Source: Cyclobacteriaceae bacterium (GTDB taxonomy: Bacteria; Bacteroidota; Bacteroidia; Cytophagales; Cyclobacteriaceae). From it: 64,000 nucleotides of DNA. The notes beneath the pieces are model-generated. The model was not told the origin of the DNA. It ran no database searches and saw only the letters and a program-made list of their open reading frames with translations. The position numbers and the translations under genes were made by a program. Shown in pieces: positions 36,045-45,589 of this stretch. Within the stretch, counting starts at the first letter, position 1, and the number at the start of each line of letters is the position of its first letter. The stretch lies in assembly GCA_026129485.1 (NCBI GenBank), contig JAHCHY010000021.1:1-64000 (forward strand), read 5' to 3'.

Positions 36045-36587
36045 ATGAATATCTGTGTCTTTTGTGGATCGGGCACAGGGCATAATCCTGTGTATGCCGG
36101 GGCCGCGCGAACTCTCGGCAAGCTGTTGGTTCAGCATCAATCTACTTTAATTTACGGAGGGGGTAACATCGGGCTGATGGGTATTGTGGCCGACCAGGTT
36201 ATAGACGGTGGCGGCAAGGTTATTGGTATTATCCCCGATTTTCTAATGCAAAAGGAAGTAGGCCATAAAGGGCTTACACAGCTTGAAGTAGTGGGCAGCA
36301 TGCACGAACGGAAAAGGCGCATGGCCGACCTTGCTCATGCTTTCTTGGCATTGCCTGGCGGTTGGGGAACTTTAGATGAGCTGGCCGAAATTTTAACATG
36401 GCGACAACTGGGATTGGTTAACGCCCCGGTTGCCATCCTCAACACACAAGGCTATTTTGATACGCTGATCAAGCAGATGGAGGTAATGGTTCATGAAGGA
36501 TTTCTTTCATCTCAAAATCTTACAGATGTTTTGATTGTTGATAAGCCTGAGCTGTTATTTCCTCACTTCGGCCAATCACCCGATTGA
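36045..36587 (+). CDS. LOG-family protein (TIGR00730, Rossmann fold nucleotide phosphoribohydrolase type)
   Basis: From ATG 36045 the product is 180 residues. It has the family's LIYGGGNIGLMG loop near residue 40 and the catalytic and nucleotide-binding PGGWGTLDELAEILTWRQLG near residue 105. Characterised members cleave nucleoside 5'-monophosphates, including cytokinin ribotides, between base and ribose phosphate. The bacterial physiological substrate is often unknown. It is probably cotranscribed with the 35-residue membrane protein. Confidence 0.9.
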   Translation: MNICVFCGSGTGHNPVYAGAARTLGKLLVQHQSTLIYGGGNIGLMGIVADQVIDGGGKVIGIIPDFLMQKEVGHKGLTQLEVVGSMHERKRRMADLAHAFLALPGGWGTLDELAEILTWRQLGLVNAPVAILNTQGYFDTLIKQMEVMVHEGFLSSQNLTDVLIVDKPELLFPHFGQSPD

Positions 36588-36667
36588 AACTGTTTTAAAA
36601 AGTAGTAGCTTTAGCTGGAAGGCTTGCGCAGTATCCTTAAACACTGCATACCAGGCCGGGTGTCGGC

Positions 36668-37897
36668 ATGCGAAGTATCTGTATCCTTTTTTTTGTTCTG
36701 GCAGGTTCATTGTGCGAAGCACAGACCTTGGGGTTTTCGCTACCGGAGGGAAAATCAAAAGTGCAGTTTCCAATCGAGATCTATAACAACCTGGTGGTGG
36801 TGCCGATCATACTCAATCACCAATTGCCTTTAAAATTTATCCTGGATACAGGTGTTCGTACTTCGATTTTAACCGAGAAGGCATACAGCGATATTCTCAA
36901 CCTGCCTTACACACGCCAGTTGGTTATTTCCGGGCCGGGCAATGAGCGTTTAGTAGTAGCGTATGTAACCAATAATGTTTCATTGGATATGCCGGGGGTT
37001 CAGGGCCGGGGGCATGCCATGCTCGTGCTGGAAGAAGATTACCTGGAGCTACGCAATTACCTCGGTACCGATGTGCAAGGCGTTTTGGGTTACGAGCTTT
37101 TCAGCCGCTTTATTATCCAGGTTGACTATGAACGAAAGATGCTTACCCTTATGTTACCCCATCGCTTTAAAGAGAAACGAAAGTTTAAGTGGATTCCTAC
37201 TTTGATCCAGGATACCAAGCCTTACATTACTGCTAACCTTAAGCTAAACGATACTACTTCGGTAAGCGCAAAGCTACTGGTAGACAGCGGGGCCAGCCAC
37301 GGATTGTTCCTGGAATCCGGCTCGAATACAAAAATCGTAGTTCCCCCCAAGCATGTAAGCAGTATAATCGGGCGTGGATTGGGCGGAGTTATAACCGGAA
37401 AGATTGGAAAGATAAAATCCATTAACCTGGGCGACTACGATATACACGATGTGATTACAAACTTTCCCGATCCCGGGGCCTACATGGATACCCTTAAGGC
37501 AAGCCGTGTTGTATCCAGGAATGGTTCTATTGGCGGGGAAATTCTCAGCCGTTTTACCGTGATCTATAACTTTCCTGCTGAAAAAATCTACCTCAAAAAA
37601 AATAGTGCGCTTAAGAAAAAATTCTATTTCAATTTAAGCGGGCTTACCATCAGGGCCAGGGGGTCGCGCCTGAAGAATTTTGAAATCAATAATGTGCGCG
37701 AAGGTTCAGTTGCAGCAAGGGCTGACATTCGGGTAGGCGATCACATTGTGAGTGTTAACGGGGTGCAAGCCAGTGATCTTAGTCTTAACGTGATAAATGC
37801 TTTTCTCAACTCCAGGCCAGGCAAGCGAATTGTCTTGCAGATTGAACGGGGATCAGAAAAATTAAAAAAGGAATTCAGGCTGGAGGATCCGCTTTAA
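36668..37897 (+). CDS. Periplasmic aspartyl-protease-like protein with C-terminal PDZ domain
   Basis: The 409-residue protein begins with a signal peptide ending LCEAQ. Two retropepsin-like lobes follow, each with its own active-site triad: DTG at about residues 60-62 (KFILDTGVRTSIL) and DSG at about 206-208 (LLVDSGASHGLF). A PDZ domain occupies about residues 320-405 (EINNVREGSVAARADIRVGD). Having both Asp motifs in one chain suggests a pepsin-like intramolecular pair. Substrate and localisation beyond export are unknown. Confidence 0.82.
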   Translation: MRSICILFFVLAGSLCEAQTLGFSLPEGKSKVQFPIEIYNNLVVVPIILNHQLPLKFILDTGVRTSILTEKAYSDILNLPYTRQLVISGPGNERLVVAYVTNNVSLDMPGVQGRGHAMLVLEEDYLELRNYLGTDVQGVLGYELFSRFIIQVDYERKMLTLMLPHRFKEKRKFKWIPTLIQDTKPYITANLKLNDTTSVSAKLLVDSGASHGLFLESGSNTKIVVPPKHVSSIIGRGLGGVITGKIGKIKSINLGDYDIHDVITNFPDPGAYMDTLKASRVVSRNGSIGGEILSRFTVIYNFPAEKIYLKKNSALKKKFYFNLSGLTIRARGSRLKNFEINNVREGSVAARADIRVGDHIVSVNGVQASDLSLNVINAFLNSRPGKRIVLQIERGSEKLKKEFRLEDPL

Positions 37898-38368
37898 CTA
37901 ATCCTGAAACTTAACCATCCTTGAAAATTGTCCCTTCCGCTTTTTATAAGCTTGCTGCAGGTATTGCTGGGTGCGTCTGAACTTTAACGAGTTCATAAAC
38001 GCAGTATAAAGCACATCGCCTGTTACAGACTGCTTCAACACATAATCCATTACACCGGCATTAATCGTATCTATGTAGTTGGAGTTTTTAAGAACCGTAA
38101 CCGGAATATCTTTTGTTTTACGATGGGTTTGCAAAGCCTGCACAATCAGGCGAAGGCCTGTTGATCCTAAATTATCATCCAGCAAGATAAAGTTGGGGCG
38201 AAACCGTGAAAGCCTCTCCAGAATACTGGTTAAGTCAAATGCTGTTTCCGTTACCACGCGATGGCTTCTGATCTGGCCAAGACCTGCTTCCGTACGACTT
38301 AAGTCGATCGGGTTATTGCCCACCAGCAACACGTTCAACTGCGTTTCAGATTTAACAACATTTCCCAT
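37898..38368 (-). CDS. Degenerate response-regulator receiver protein
   Basis: From ATG 38368 the product is 156 residues, a single receiver fold plus a basic C-terminal helix with no output domain. The phospho-acceptor position is kept (NFILLDDNLGSTG) and so is the distal Lys (VMDYVLKQ). The N-terminal acidic pair is replaced (LLVGNNPIDL) and the usual Thr/Ser strand ends in Lys (VTVLKNSN). Mg-dependent phosphorylation is therefore doubtful, and it may act as a pseudo-receiver. No kinase is adjacent. Its stop is immediately next to the PDZ gene's stop. Confidence 0.68.
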   Translation of the reverse strand: MGNVVKSETQLNVLLVGNNPIDLSRTEAGLGQIRSHRVVTETAFDLTSILERLSRFRPNFILLDDNLGSTGLRLIVQALQTHRKTKDIPVTVLKNSNYIDTINAGVMDYVLKQSVTGDVLYTAFMNSLKFRRTQQYLQQAYKKRKGQFSRMVKFQD

Positions 38369-38524
38369 AGCCAACTGTGCTTTTTAAATAAACGATATTA
38401 CCGGGTTTATGGATCTGGAATTGTCCTAAAAAAATTTTGTGCGGCTTACAAACCATAGACACAGCTTTTTCGATAAAGTTTAAATTCCGAGCGAAAAATG
38501 TGCCTGACTTCGTTTAAATCAACG

Positions 38525-39472
38525 CTAAAGCTGCAAAAGGTGCGAAGTGTCCAAGAAAAGCCAGGTAAAAAACGCATTCAAGCAGGTTGCGGTCAGCCCG
38601 CTTAGCCATGTAATGCGCTTATTATTGACCTCTTCCGGGTTGCTGTAAATTTTATAAGACCAGGACAGGAACAACGCTACCGGAATAAGTGTGAGCATGT
38701 ACACAAGGGCATGTTTAAAAGAAAAGTACATCTTGAAATAAAGCACGAAGGCAACGGCAACTAACGCAAGCAGGATAAAGGCAGGTACAACCGTGCTGCG
38801 CAAACCTGACTTCTGCCTTAATACACCCCAGCTACTGTTCTCCTCATTTTGCCAGACCTGGGTTGGCGGATAAAAGGCCAGCAGCATAAGTGTTGAAAGC
38901 AAAGCCGGCAGAAGCACCCGCACACGCAAGAGATTAGCGCCTGTAAAATTATTGATGCCTACATAGCAAATCAAAAAAGCAAACGCCCCCTGAAATAGCG
39001 CAACTATTACCCAATCGGCTATCGGATATTTTTTTAACCGGACGGCCGGGTGATAATACATTTTGAATATCAGCCCATAAAGAAAAAGCATAGCGGCAAA
39101 CCCGGTGTTGATAAAATGCCAACCCAGTAATATCGCTGCTGCTTCCAGGAGCAATGCCGTAAGGAAAAGTAACTTGTTAACAGGCGATGGGCTTTTGGTT
39201 GTTACACGGGATACCTTTTGAAGGTTATTAAAATAACTAAGGTACCCGTTACCGGCCGGGTAAAGCAACAGGTGAATGATCACAAAAGACCAAAGCAGCT
39301 TGCTCTCATTCAGGTTAGGAGAAATAACCAATGCAAAGAGATAAACCGGCAGCAACAGGTAAGCGAAAGCAAGCCGCAGGTTCAAAAAGACAGACCCTAC
39401 CACAAGGTTATTTTTAGCACTGACCAAACTGGCACAATTTTTACTAATTTGGTGATTAAATTGTAAAAACAC
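38525..39472 (-). CDS. Polytopic membrane protein, possibly UbiA-prenyltransferase-like
   Basis: The 315-residue protein has about eight or nine TM helices. Overall helix spacing and the segment YPAGNGYLSYFNN between TM2 and TM3 recall UbiA-type prenyltransferases, but the Asp-rich NDxxDxxxD motif is absent there. A prenyltransferase activity is therefore not supported. The start appears to be GTG at 39472; no early ATG exists. Its 5' end is 8 nt from the divergent lipoprotein gene, so the promoters must overlap. Confidence 0.5.
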   Translation of the reverse strand: MFLQFNHQISKNCASLVSAKNNLVVGSVFLNLRLAFAYLLLPVYLFALVISPNLNESKLLWSFVIIHLLLYPAGNGYLSYFNNLQKVSRVTTKSPSPVNKLLFLTALLLEAAAILLGWHFINTGFAAMLFLYGLIFKMYYHPAVRLKKYPIADWVIVALFQGAFAFLICYVGINNFTGANLLRVRVLLPALLSTLMLLAFYPPTQVWQNEENSSWGVLRQKSGLRSTVVPAFILLALVAVAFVLYFKMYFSFKHALVYMLTLIPVALFLSWSYKIYSNPEEVNNKRITWLSGLTATCLNAFFTWLFLDTSHLLQL

Positions 39473-39479
39473 TCACACT

Positions 39480-40028
39480 ATGAAAACCCGGTACTTCTTT
39501 GCAATGGTAACTTTTCTTATAGCAAGCGCGTGCGGTTCAAGCCCATTCGGTCAAAAAGTGAAGGAGCCCTTTCGCGGAAACGCATACGAATCAAATAACC
39601 GCTTTTTCCGCGGCACCGGCAAAGGTGAAAGCTCGCAGGATAACATTGCCCGTAGTAAGGCCGATTTAGATGCCAAAGCACAGCTGGCCGGCCAGGTAAA
39701 CACCACCATGAAGCAAGTGGCCGACCAATACCTGGGCCAGACTGAAAATGAACGCGCGGCCGATGTAGCCGACAAGTTTCAAAGCTTAGTAAGGCAAACC
39801 ATGAACACCAGCATTGCCGACCTGCGCAAAATTGGCGAGCAGAAATACTTTGATGCCAAGGCTAACAAGTACACCGTGTTTATGGCGTATGAAATAAAGA
39901 AGAACGCCATGTTCCGCTTTATGAAGAAGCAAGCCAAAACCGATCAGACTATTGACGAACGCCAGATGAAGATTATTGAAGAAATCCTGGACGAACAGAT
40001 TAAACGCGCAGACGAAGAAGACAATTGA
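39480..40028 (+). CDS. Hypothetical lipoprotein (LPP20/FlgT-N-like)
   Basis: The 182-residue product has a lipoprotein signal ending IASAC (Cys18). The mature protein is mostly helical with Gln/Ala-rich segments (SKADLDAKAQLAGQVNTTMK) and a beta segment around AKANKYTVFMAYEIKK. The ordering recalls LPP20-like lipoproteins, in which a helix is followed by a strand carrying FxAYEI. The likeness is weak and the function unknown. It is followed by a large perfect hairpin at 40039-40082. Confidence 0.55.
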   Translation: MKTRYFFAMVTFLIASACGSSPFGQKVKEPFRGNAYESNNRFFRGTGKGESSQDNIARSKADLDAKAQLAGQVNTTMKQVADQYLGQTENERAADVADKFQSLVRQTMNTSIADLRKIGEQKYFDAKANKYTVFMAYEIKKNAMFRFMKKQAKTDQTIDERQMKIIEEILDEQIKRADEEDN

Positions 40029-40038
40029 TCGATTAGTC

Positions 40039-40082
40039 AATATGCCAATTAGCCAATTGCTCCATTGGCTAATTGGCATATT
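40039..40082. repeat. Perfect 19-bp inverted repeat between convergent genes
   Basis: AATATGCCAATTAGCCAAT at 40039-40057 is the exact reverse complement of 40064-40082, with a 6-nt loop. It lies between a rightward lipoprotein stop (40028) and the leftward prfA stop (40089). There is no T run on either side, so it is not a classical intrinsic terminator, though it could block or stabilise both transcripts. Confidence 0.7.
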
Positions 40083-40088
40083 AACGCA

Positions 40089-41156
40089 TCACTTCCCTTC
40101 CGCCATCTTCTCAGCCGTTTCGGCAATCTTAAGCTGGTTGATAAACTCATCCACCTCGCCATTCATCACAGCAGGAAGATTATGTTGCGTGTAGCCAATG
40201 CGGTGATCGGTTACCCGGCTTTGCGGGTAGTTATAGGTGCGGATTTTTTCTGACCGGTCGCCACTGCGCACCTGGCTCCTGCGTGAGTCGCCTATTTCTT
40301 TATTCTTTTTCTCAAACTCTATTTCATACAGCTTGGTACGCAGCATTTGCAAAGCACGTTCGCGGTTGCCATGCTGCGAGCGTTCTATCTGACAGGTAAC
40401 CATAATGCCTGTAGGCTTGTGCGTAAGCTGCACTTTGGTTTCTACTTTGTTTACGTTCTGTCCGCCTGCACCGCTGGAGCGTGCGGTTTGATACTCCAGG
40501 TCGGCCGGGTTAATTTCCACATCTACTTCTTCGGCTTCGGGCAGCACCACTACCGATGCAGCCGAGGTGTGCACACGACCCTGTGTTTCGGTTGCCGGCA
40601 CACGTTGCACGCGATGCACACCAGACTCGTATTTAAAAATCCCGTAAGCACCCTCGCCTTCAATGGTGCTGATCACTTCTTTATAACCACCGGCTGTGCC
40701 TTCGGTTACATCCACTACCTGCATTTTAAGACCTTTACGATCGCAAAAGCGCTGGTACATCCTCCAAAGATCACCGGCAAAAATGGCGGCCTCATCGCCA
40801 CCGGTTCCTGCCCGTATTTCCAGAATGGCATTCTTATAATCGTTGGGGTCTTTGGGCATGAGCAGCTCCTTTATCTCGGCCTCAAGCGCATCGCTTTTAG
40901 GTTCTAATTCTTCCAGCTCCATCTTGGCCAGCTCGCGCATCTCCGTGTCTTTTTCCTTTTGCAAAAGATCTTTGGCATGCTGCAAGCCATCCAGCACCGC
41001 CTTATACTCGTTATACTTCACTACAACTTTCTCCAGGTCGCGGTATTCCTTGCTCAACTGGCTGAATTTTTTGCGATCACTAACCGTATCGGGCTGAACC
41101 AGCAACTGGCCCACTTCCTCAAAGCGATCCTTTATTTCAATTAATTTGTCAATCAT
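40089..41156 (-). CDS. prfA: Peptide chain release factor 1
   Basis: The 355-residue factor recognises UAA and UAG stop codons. The N-terminal coiled-coil domain is followed by the catalytic domain with GGQ in [15 protein letters not shown] and the substrate-helix region [19 protein letters not shown]. Length and domain order are normal. The start ATG at 41156 lies 20 nt after a -7 element (TAAATTTG, minus strand 41184-41177). A repeat core of the type at 7894-8014 lies further upstream. Confidence 0.97.
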   Translation of the reverse strand: MIDKLIEIKDRFEEVGQLLVQPDTVSDRKKFSQLSKEYRDLEKVVVKYNEYKAVLDGLQHAKDLLQKEKDTEMRELAKMELEELEPKSDALEAEIKELLMPKDPNDYKNAILEIRAGTGGDEAAIFAGDLWRMYQRFCDRKGLKMQVVDVTEGTAGGYKEVISTIEGEGAYGIFKYESGVHRVQRVPATETQGRVHTSAASVVVLPEAEEVDVEINPADLEYQTARSSGAGGQNVNKVETKVQLTHKPTGIMVTCQIERSQHGNRERALQMLRTKLYEIEFEKKNKEIGDSRRSQVRSGDRSEKIRTYNYPQSRVTDHRIGYTQHNLPAVMNGEVDEFINQLKIAETAEKMAEGK

Positions 41157-41176
41157 ATTTATTACCTGACTTTACG

Positions 41177-41184
41177 CAAATTTA
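41177..41184 (-). promoter_or_regulatory. Promoter -7 element for prfA
   Basis: The minus strand reads TAAATTTG, an exact TANNTTTG match, 20 nt upstream of the prfA ATG. Confidence 0.5.
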
Positions 41185-41193
41185 TAACAGGGC

Positions 41194-41217
41194 GTCAGGT
41201 TGAGCCTGTCGAAACCG
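41194..41217 (+). repeat. Second copy of the REP-like core
   Basis: These 24 bases, beginning GTCAGGTTGAGCCTGTCGAA, are identical to the reverse complement of 7963-7986, the right inner arm of the 121-bp element. Only one arm is present here, upstream of prfA, so it looks like a partial or decayed copy. Confidence 0.7.
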
Positions 41218-41323
41218 GTCTATTACAGGGGTGCAAATTTAATAACTGTAAGAGATACTCCTACCGGATAGAAATTATTCGGAACGGAGTTTCTATTTTA
41301 GCCACACGTTAAATTCAGCGGCT

Positions 41324-41791
41324 ATGAAATACCTCGTATTGGCTTGTGTGATCTTAAGCTCGTGCACCGGCACCCTTACAGAAGAACAGCGTAAAAAAAT
41401 GAAGGAGAACATGGCGCAGGGCGAAATCAAAAAAGTATCGGAAGCTGAAATTACAGATGCCACTTATAGCTGGGGACGCAAGCTTGCTGCTAAGATCGAA
41501 AAGCAAGACCGCATGTTGACCAATACGCTATTCCTCGATTCGCTTGCGAAAGCCGAAGACGTGGAGATTCTTCCGCTTCAATCCAACCGTGAAGGCTTAC
41601 GCAAAGTCGAAAAAGAATTGCTGGAAGCTTATACGGTTAGTGCCGGTGGCGATAACGTGCAAAAGATGGGAACGGATACCCTGCTTTATACAAAACCGGT
41701 TTTTCGTGAGCATCCGGATGGGTCAACCGAATTTCTAAAAGCCATTGCCATCCGCTTTACGCGAAAGCAGGTTGTACTCTCAATCAAGTAA
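41324..41791 (+). CDS. Hypothetical lipoprotein upstream of 5-oxoprolinase
   Basis: The 155-residue protein has a lipoprotein signal ending LSSC (Cys14). The rest is helical and charged at first (TEEQRKKMKENMAQGEIKK) and ends in a short beta region (LKAIAIRFTRKQVVLSIK). I do not recognise a family. It ends 3 nt before the oxoprolinase GTG start, so the two are likely in one transcript. Confidence 0.62.
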   Translation: MKYLVLACVILSSCTGTLTEEQRKKMKENMAQGEIKKVSEAEITDATYSWGRKLAAKIEKQDRMLTNTLFLDSLAKAEDVEILPLQSNREGLRKVEKELLEAYTVSAGGDNVQKMGTDTLLYTKPVFREHPDGSTEFLKAIAIRFTRKQVVLSIK

Positions 41792-41794
41792 GAA

Positions 41795-44700
41795 GTGCCT
41801 GCACCCCAGCTTACACCGTGGAAAATCTGGGTTGATACCGGGGGCACTTTTACCGATTGCATTGCTTTTACGCCTGCCGGAAAAATAAAACGGCTTAAGA
41901 TTTTAAGCAGCAGCGTAATCAAAGCCGAAGTAAGGGCGGTATTGCCTGGCAACTGTCTTGCTGTTGAGGTAACCTTTCACACCGTTCTCGATATTTTTAA
42001 AAACTTTTCTGTTCATATTCCCGGCACAGCGATAGCGCTCGCTATTCATCATACCCATCCCGATAAGGGGCTGATCTATTTGAAATCCCGCATCCCGAGA
42101 CAAATCAAAGCGGGTACGCGAATTGAAATTACCAGCCATGAAGAAGTGCCCGTGCTGGCCGCAAGGCTGCTTACCGAAACCCCGCTCCATAAAAAGTTTC
42201 CGCCAATCGAAATGAAGCTGGGTTCCACACGCGGCACCAATGCCTTGCTGGAACGAAAAGGCGCCCCTACCGCGCTCATCATCACCAAAGGATTTAAAGA
42301 TTTGCTGCGCATCGGTACACAGCAACGGCCCGATCTGTTCGCGCTTCACATCGTAAAAGAAGAGCCGCTTTACAAAATAGTGCTGGAAACAGATGAGCGT
42401 ATGAATGCAGCCGGTAATGTGCTGGTTCCGCTTTCGCCTGGCGCGATACCTTCGCTTGTCAAAAAAATTAAAGAGGCCGGATGCACTTCTGTGGCCATCG
42501 CGTTATTACACAGCTATAAAAATCCCGCGCATGAAAAAACGATTAAACAAGCCCTGCTTGCCGCAGGACTTAATTATGTAACGGCATCGCATGAAATATC
42601 GGAGCAAATCAAAATTTTACCGCGTGCTGAAACAGCAGTAGCCAACGCTTACCTCGCGCCTGTTATCCATGCATACCTGCACCGCGTGCAATCCGGATTA
42701 GCGGCCAATCTTAAAATCATGACCAGTGCGGGTGGATTAGTAAGCGCACAAAAATTTTTTCCGAAAGACAGCCTGTTAAGCGGCCCGGCCGGTGGTGTGG
42801 TAGGCGCAGCTATTTCCGGTGCACGCTCCGGAATGCAACAGCTTATTGCCTTTGACATGGGCGGCACGAGCACCGATGTATCCTTGTTCAATAAAGCCTA
42901 TTCGTACCGGTATGAATCCAAAGTTGGGCATGTACGCATTCTCTCCCCTTCACTGGAAATTGAAACCATTGCTGCCGGTGGCGGATCGATTTGCGATTTC
43001 GATGGATATAAATTAATTGTTGGCCCGCACAGTGCCGGGGCTGCTCCCGGGCCTGCGTGCTATGGTGCGGGCGGGCCGTTAACGATAACCGATGTAAATC
43101 TTTTGCTCGGAAGAATAGCTTCCGGCTTTTTTGCCGTTCCGCTTTATCGCGATCCTGCCAAGAATGCACTCGAAAAAATTCTTGAAAAAATTTACAAGCA
43201 CACCGGTAAGCGGGCAGAGCCCGAACAAGTGCTGGAATCGTTTTTGCAAATCGCCAACGAAAAAATGGCCGAGGCTATCCGCAAGGTTTCCGTACAGCAA
43301 GGACACAACCCGGCCGATTACACCTTGCTGAGCTTTGGTGGTGCCGGAGGACAACATGCTTCTGCGCTTGCTCACTTGTTAGGTTCCAAAAAAATTCTGG
43401 TACCCTACGATGCCGGTTTGCTCAGCGCGTATGGGATCGGTCATGCAGACATTACGCATTTTGAAGAGCAGCTTGTATTAAAGCCGTTAGCGCAAGCCAT
43501 TCAAAAATGGGAACACCTGTTTACCCGGCTTAAAAAGCAGGGCTTCCAAAAATTAGTGCGCGATGGCTACGCACCAAAAGAAATAACCATTCAAAAGCAA
43601 ATTGCTTTTTTAAGATTCAAAGGACAGGAGAGCTGTATTGAGGTGGATGCGAACGATCCCGCTAAACTGATCTCTCAATTTAAGCTAAAGTATAAAGCGA
43701 TATACGGCCACTGGCTGCCGCATCGTGAAATTGAAATAGAATCCGTGCGGTTGGTTGCAGTGGTAAAAGGTTATCAATCCAAAACCCGTCCATCGCGCAT
43801 ACGCAAGTACACACCGGCATCTCAGCATAAACAACAAATGCACATTGCCGGCAAGTGGATTAATGCTGATGTTTTTCAGTGGGAAAAGCTAATGCCCGGG
43901 GCAATTATAAACGGGCCGGCATTGGTAGTAAGCCAGAACTCCACTACCGTTGTACCACCGGCTTGGCAATTCAGGTTAGACAGGCACAACCATGCGTTGC
44001 TGCACCAATCCAAAAAGCAAAAACGGGTACAGCAAGTGTTTGCTGCCGAAGCTGCCTTGGAATTGTTCAGCAACCGGTTTACTGCTGTTGCACAAGAGAT
44101 GGGGGCGTTGCTGCAACGCACTTCTTTCTCGGTAAACGTAAAAGAGCGGCTTGATTTTTCCTGCGCCCTGCTGGATGCTAATGGATACCTGATCGTAAAC
44201 GCACCCCACATTCCCGTGCACCTCGGCAGCATGGGCGTATGCGTGCGCGAAGTGATGAAAAGCATTTCCATCCGCGAAGGGGATGTAATCATTACCAACC
44301 ACCCGGCTTACGGAGGCTCTCACCTGCCTGATATTACGCTGATCAAGCCTGTTTTCGTAAATAAAAAACGGGTAGGCTTTGTGGCCAACCGCGCACACCA
44401 TGCCGAAATAGGCGGAACTAAACCGGGCTCTATGCCGGCAAACGCCACCACACTTACCGAAGAAGGCGTAATCATCGCACCCATTTACCTTGTAAAGCAT
44501 GGCAAGCCGCAATGGATTGAAATAAAAAAGCTATTTACAGAGGTCATCTATCCCACACGATTAATAGATGAAAACCTGGCGGACCTGAACGGAGCGCTGG
44601 CATCGGTAAACACAGGTGAGCTGCTATTAAAAAAACTATGCCGTGCACATGGCACATACACCGTGCTCACCTACATGAAAGCCCTGCAACAATATGCCGC

Positions 44701-45589
44701 GCAACAGGTAAGCGAAAAAATCAAGTCGTTACAACGAAAAACCTATGCTGCCACCGAGCGATTGGATGACGGCCGCAAGCTGCATGTAACGCTTACGCGC
44801 GAAAAAGATAAATTAGTTATTGATTTCACGGGTTCGGCTGACGTGCATCCGGGCAACCTCAACGCCACACATGCCATTGTACAAAGTGTAATCCTGTATG
44901 TGTTGCGCGTATGGATCAATAAACCCATTGCCATGAATGAAGGCTTGATGCAACACATTCGTGTTGTGCTCCCGCAGGGCATCCTGAATCCTGATTTTAA
45001 AAAACAGCAACCGGCTGTAGTGGGCGGCAACACCGAAGTAAGCCAGCGATTGACGGATACATTAATGAAGGCACTGGAATTAAGCGCGTGCAGCCAGGGC
45101 ACCATGAATAACTTTTTGTTTGGCAATACACGCTTTGGCTTTTACGAAACGATTTGTGGCGGAGCCGGTGCAAGCCCCGGCTATAACGGAGCTGATGCTG
45201 TACACACGCACATGACCAACACACGCATTACCGATGCTGAAATATTAGAGCACCGCTACCCGGTTTTGCTTAAGCGATTTGAGATCCGGAAAAGCTCTGG
45301 CGGAAAAGGAAAATGGCGTGGGGGTAATGGTGTGATCCGCGAAGTGCAGTTCAATGAAAGTATGGAAGTGAACCTGTTAACGCAACATCGCGTTGAGGCA
45401 CCTTATGGTATGGCTGGCGGTAAACCGGGTAAGCGCGGCACACAACATCTTATTCGTGCTAACGGAGAAAAAATTCAACTGGCGGGTCTGGCTACTATAG
45501 AAGTGAATGCAGGCGATAAAATTGTGATTGCTACTCCGGGCGGAGGTGGGTGGGGTAATACTGCTCCACAAAATAACAAAGGGATGTAA
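41795..45589 (+). CDS. 5-oxoprolinase / hydantoinase A-B fusion
   Basis: The 1264-residue protein matches full-length ATP-dependent oxoprolinases and hydantoinases. The HyuA-like part has WVDTGGTFTDCIAF at the N-terminus, STRGTNALLERKG and FDMGGTSTDVSLF. The HyuB-like part begins near residue 750 and has QRTSFSVNVKERLDFSCAL, NHPAYGGSHLPDITL and a C-terminal glycine-rich TPGGGGWG. The reaction is ring opening of 5-oxoproline or a hydantoin. The start is GTG at 41795. The last 121 bp of conserved coding sequence (45435-45555) recur at 54604-54724, so the 3' end took part in a rearrangement. Confidence 0.9.
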   Translation: MPAPQLTPWKIWVDTGGTFTDCIAFTPAGKIKRLKILSSSVIKAEVRAVLPGNCLAVEVTFHTVLDIFKNFSVHIPGTAIALAIHHTHPDKGLIYLKSRIPRQIKAGTRIEITSHEEVPVLAARLLTETPLHKKFPPIEMKLGSTRGTNALLERKGAPTALIITKGFKDLLRIGTQQRPDLFALHIVKEEPLYKIVLETDERMNAAGNVLVPLSPGAIPSLVKKIKEAGCTSVAIALLHSYKNPAHEKTIKQALLAAGLNYVTASHEISEQIKILPRAETAVANAYLAPVIHAYLHRVQSGLAANLKIMTSAGGLVSAQKFFPKDSLLSGPAGGVVGAAISGARSGMQQLIAFDMGGTSTDVSLFNKAYSYRYESKVGHVRILSPSLEIETIAAGGGSICDFDGYKLIVGPHSAGAAPGPACYGAGGPLTITDVNLLLGRIASGFFAVPLYRDPAKNALEKILEKIYKHTGKRAEPEQVLESFLQIANEKMAEAIRKVSVQQGHNPADYTLLSFGGAGGQHASALAHLLGSKKILVPYDAGLLSAYGIGHADITHFEEQLVLKPLAQAIQKWEHLFTRLKKQGFQKLVRDGYAPKEITIQKQIAFLRFKGQESCIEVDANDPAKLISQFKLKYKAIYGHWLPHREIEIESVRLVAVVKGYQSKTRPSRIRKYTPASQHKQQMHIAGKWINADVFQWEKLMPGAIINGPALVVSQNSTTVVPPAWQFRLDRHNHALLHQSKKQKRVQQVFAAEAALELFSNRFTAVAQEMGALLQRTSFSVNVKERLDFSCALLDANGYLIVNAPHIPVHLGSMGVCVREVMKSISIREGDVIITNHPAYGGSHLPDITLIKPVFVNKKRVGFVANRAHHAEIGGTKPGSMPANATTLTEEGVIIAPIYLVKHGKPQWIEIKKLFTEVIYPTRLIDENLADLNGALASVNTGELLLKKLCRAHGTYTVLTYMKALQQYAAQQVSEKIKSLQRKTYAATERLDDGRKLHVTLTREKDKLVIDFTGSADVHPGNLNATHAIVQSVILYVLRVWINKPIAMNEGLMQHIRVVLPQGILNPDFKKQQPAVVGGNTEVSQRLTDTLMKALELSACSQGTMNNFLFGNTRFGFYETICGGAGASPGYNGADAVHTHMTNTRITDAEILEHRYPVLLKRFEIRKSSGGKGKWRGGNGVIREVQFNESMEVNLLTQHRVEAPYGMAGGKPGKRGTQHLIRANGEKIQLAGLATIEVNAGDKIVIATPGGGGWGNTAPQNNKGM
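45435..45555 (+). repeat. Oxoprolinase 3' segment, copy 1 (intact gene)
   Basis: This 121-bp coding segment matches 54604-54724 without gaps at 114 of 121 positions, as counted by hand. The differences are four synonymous and three amino-acid changes. Copy 1 belongs to the complete gene. Confidence 0.85.

Noticed and set aside
38525-39472. Firm UbiA prenyltransferase assignment
   Set aside because: The membrane topology fits, but the Asp-rich prenyl-diphosphate motifs are missing, so only a tentative likeness is reported.
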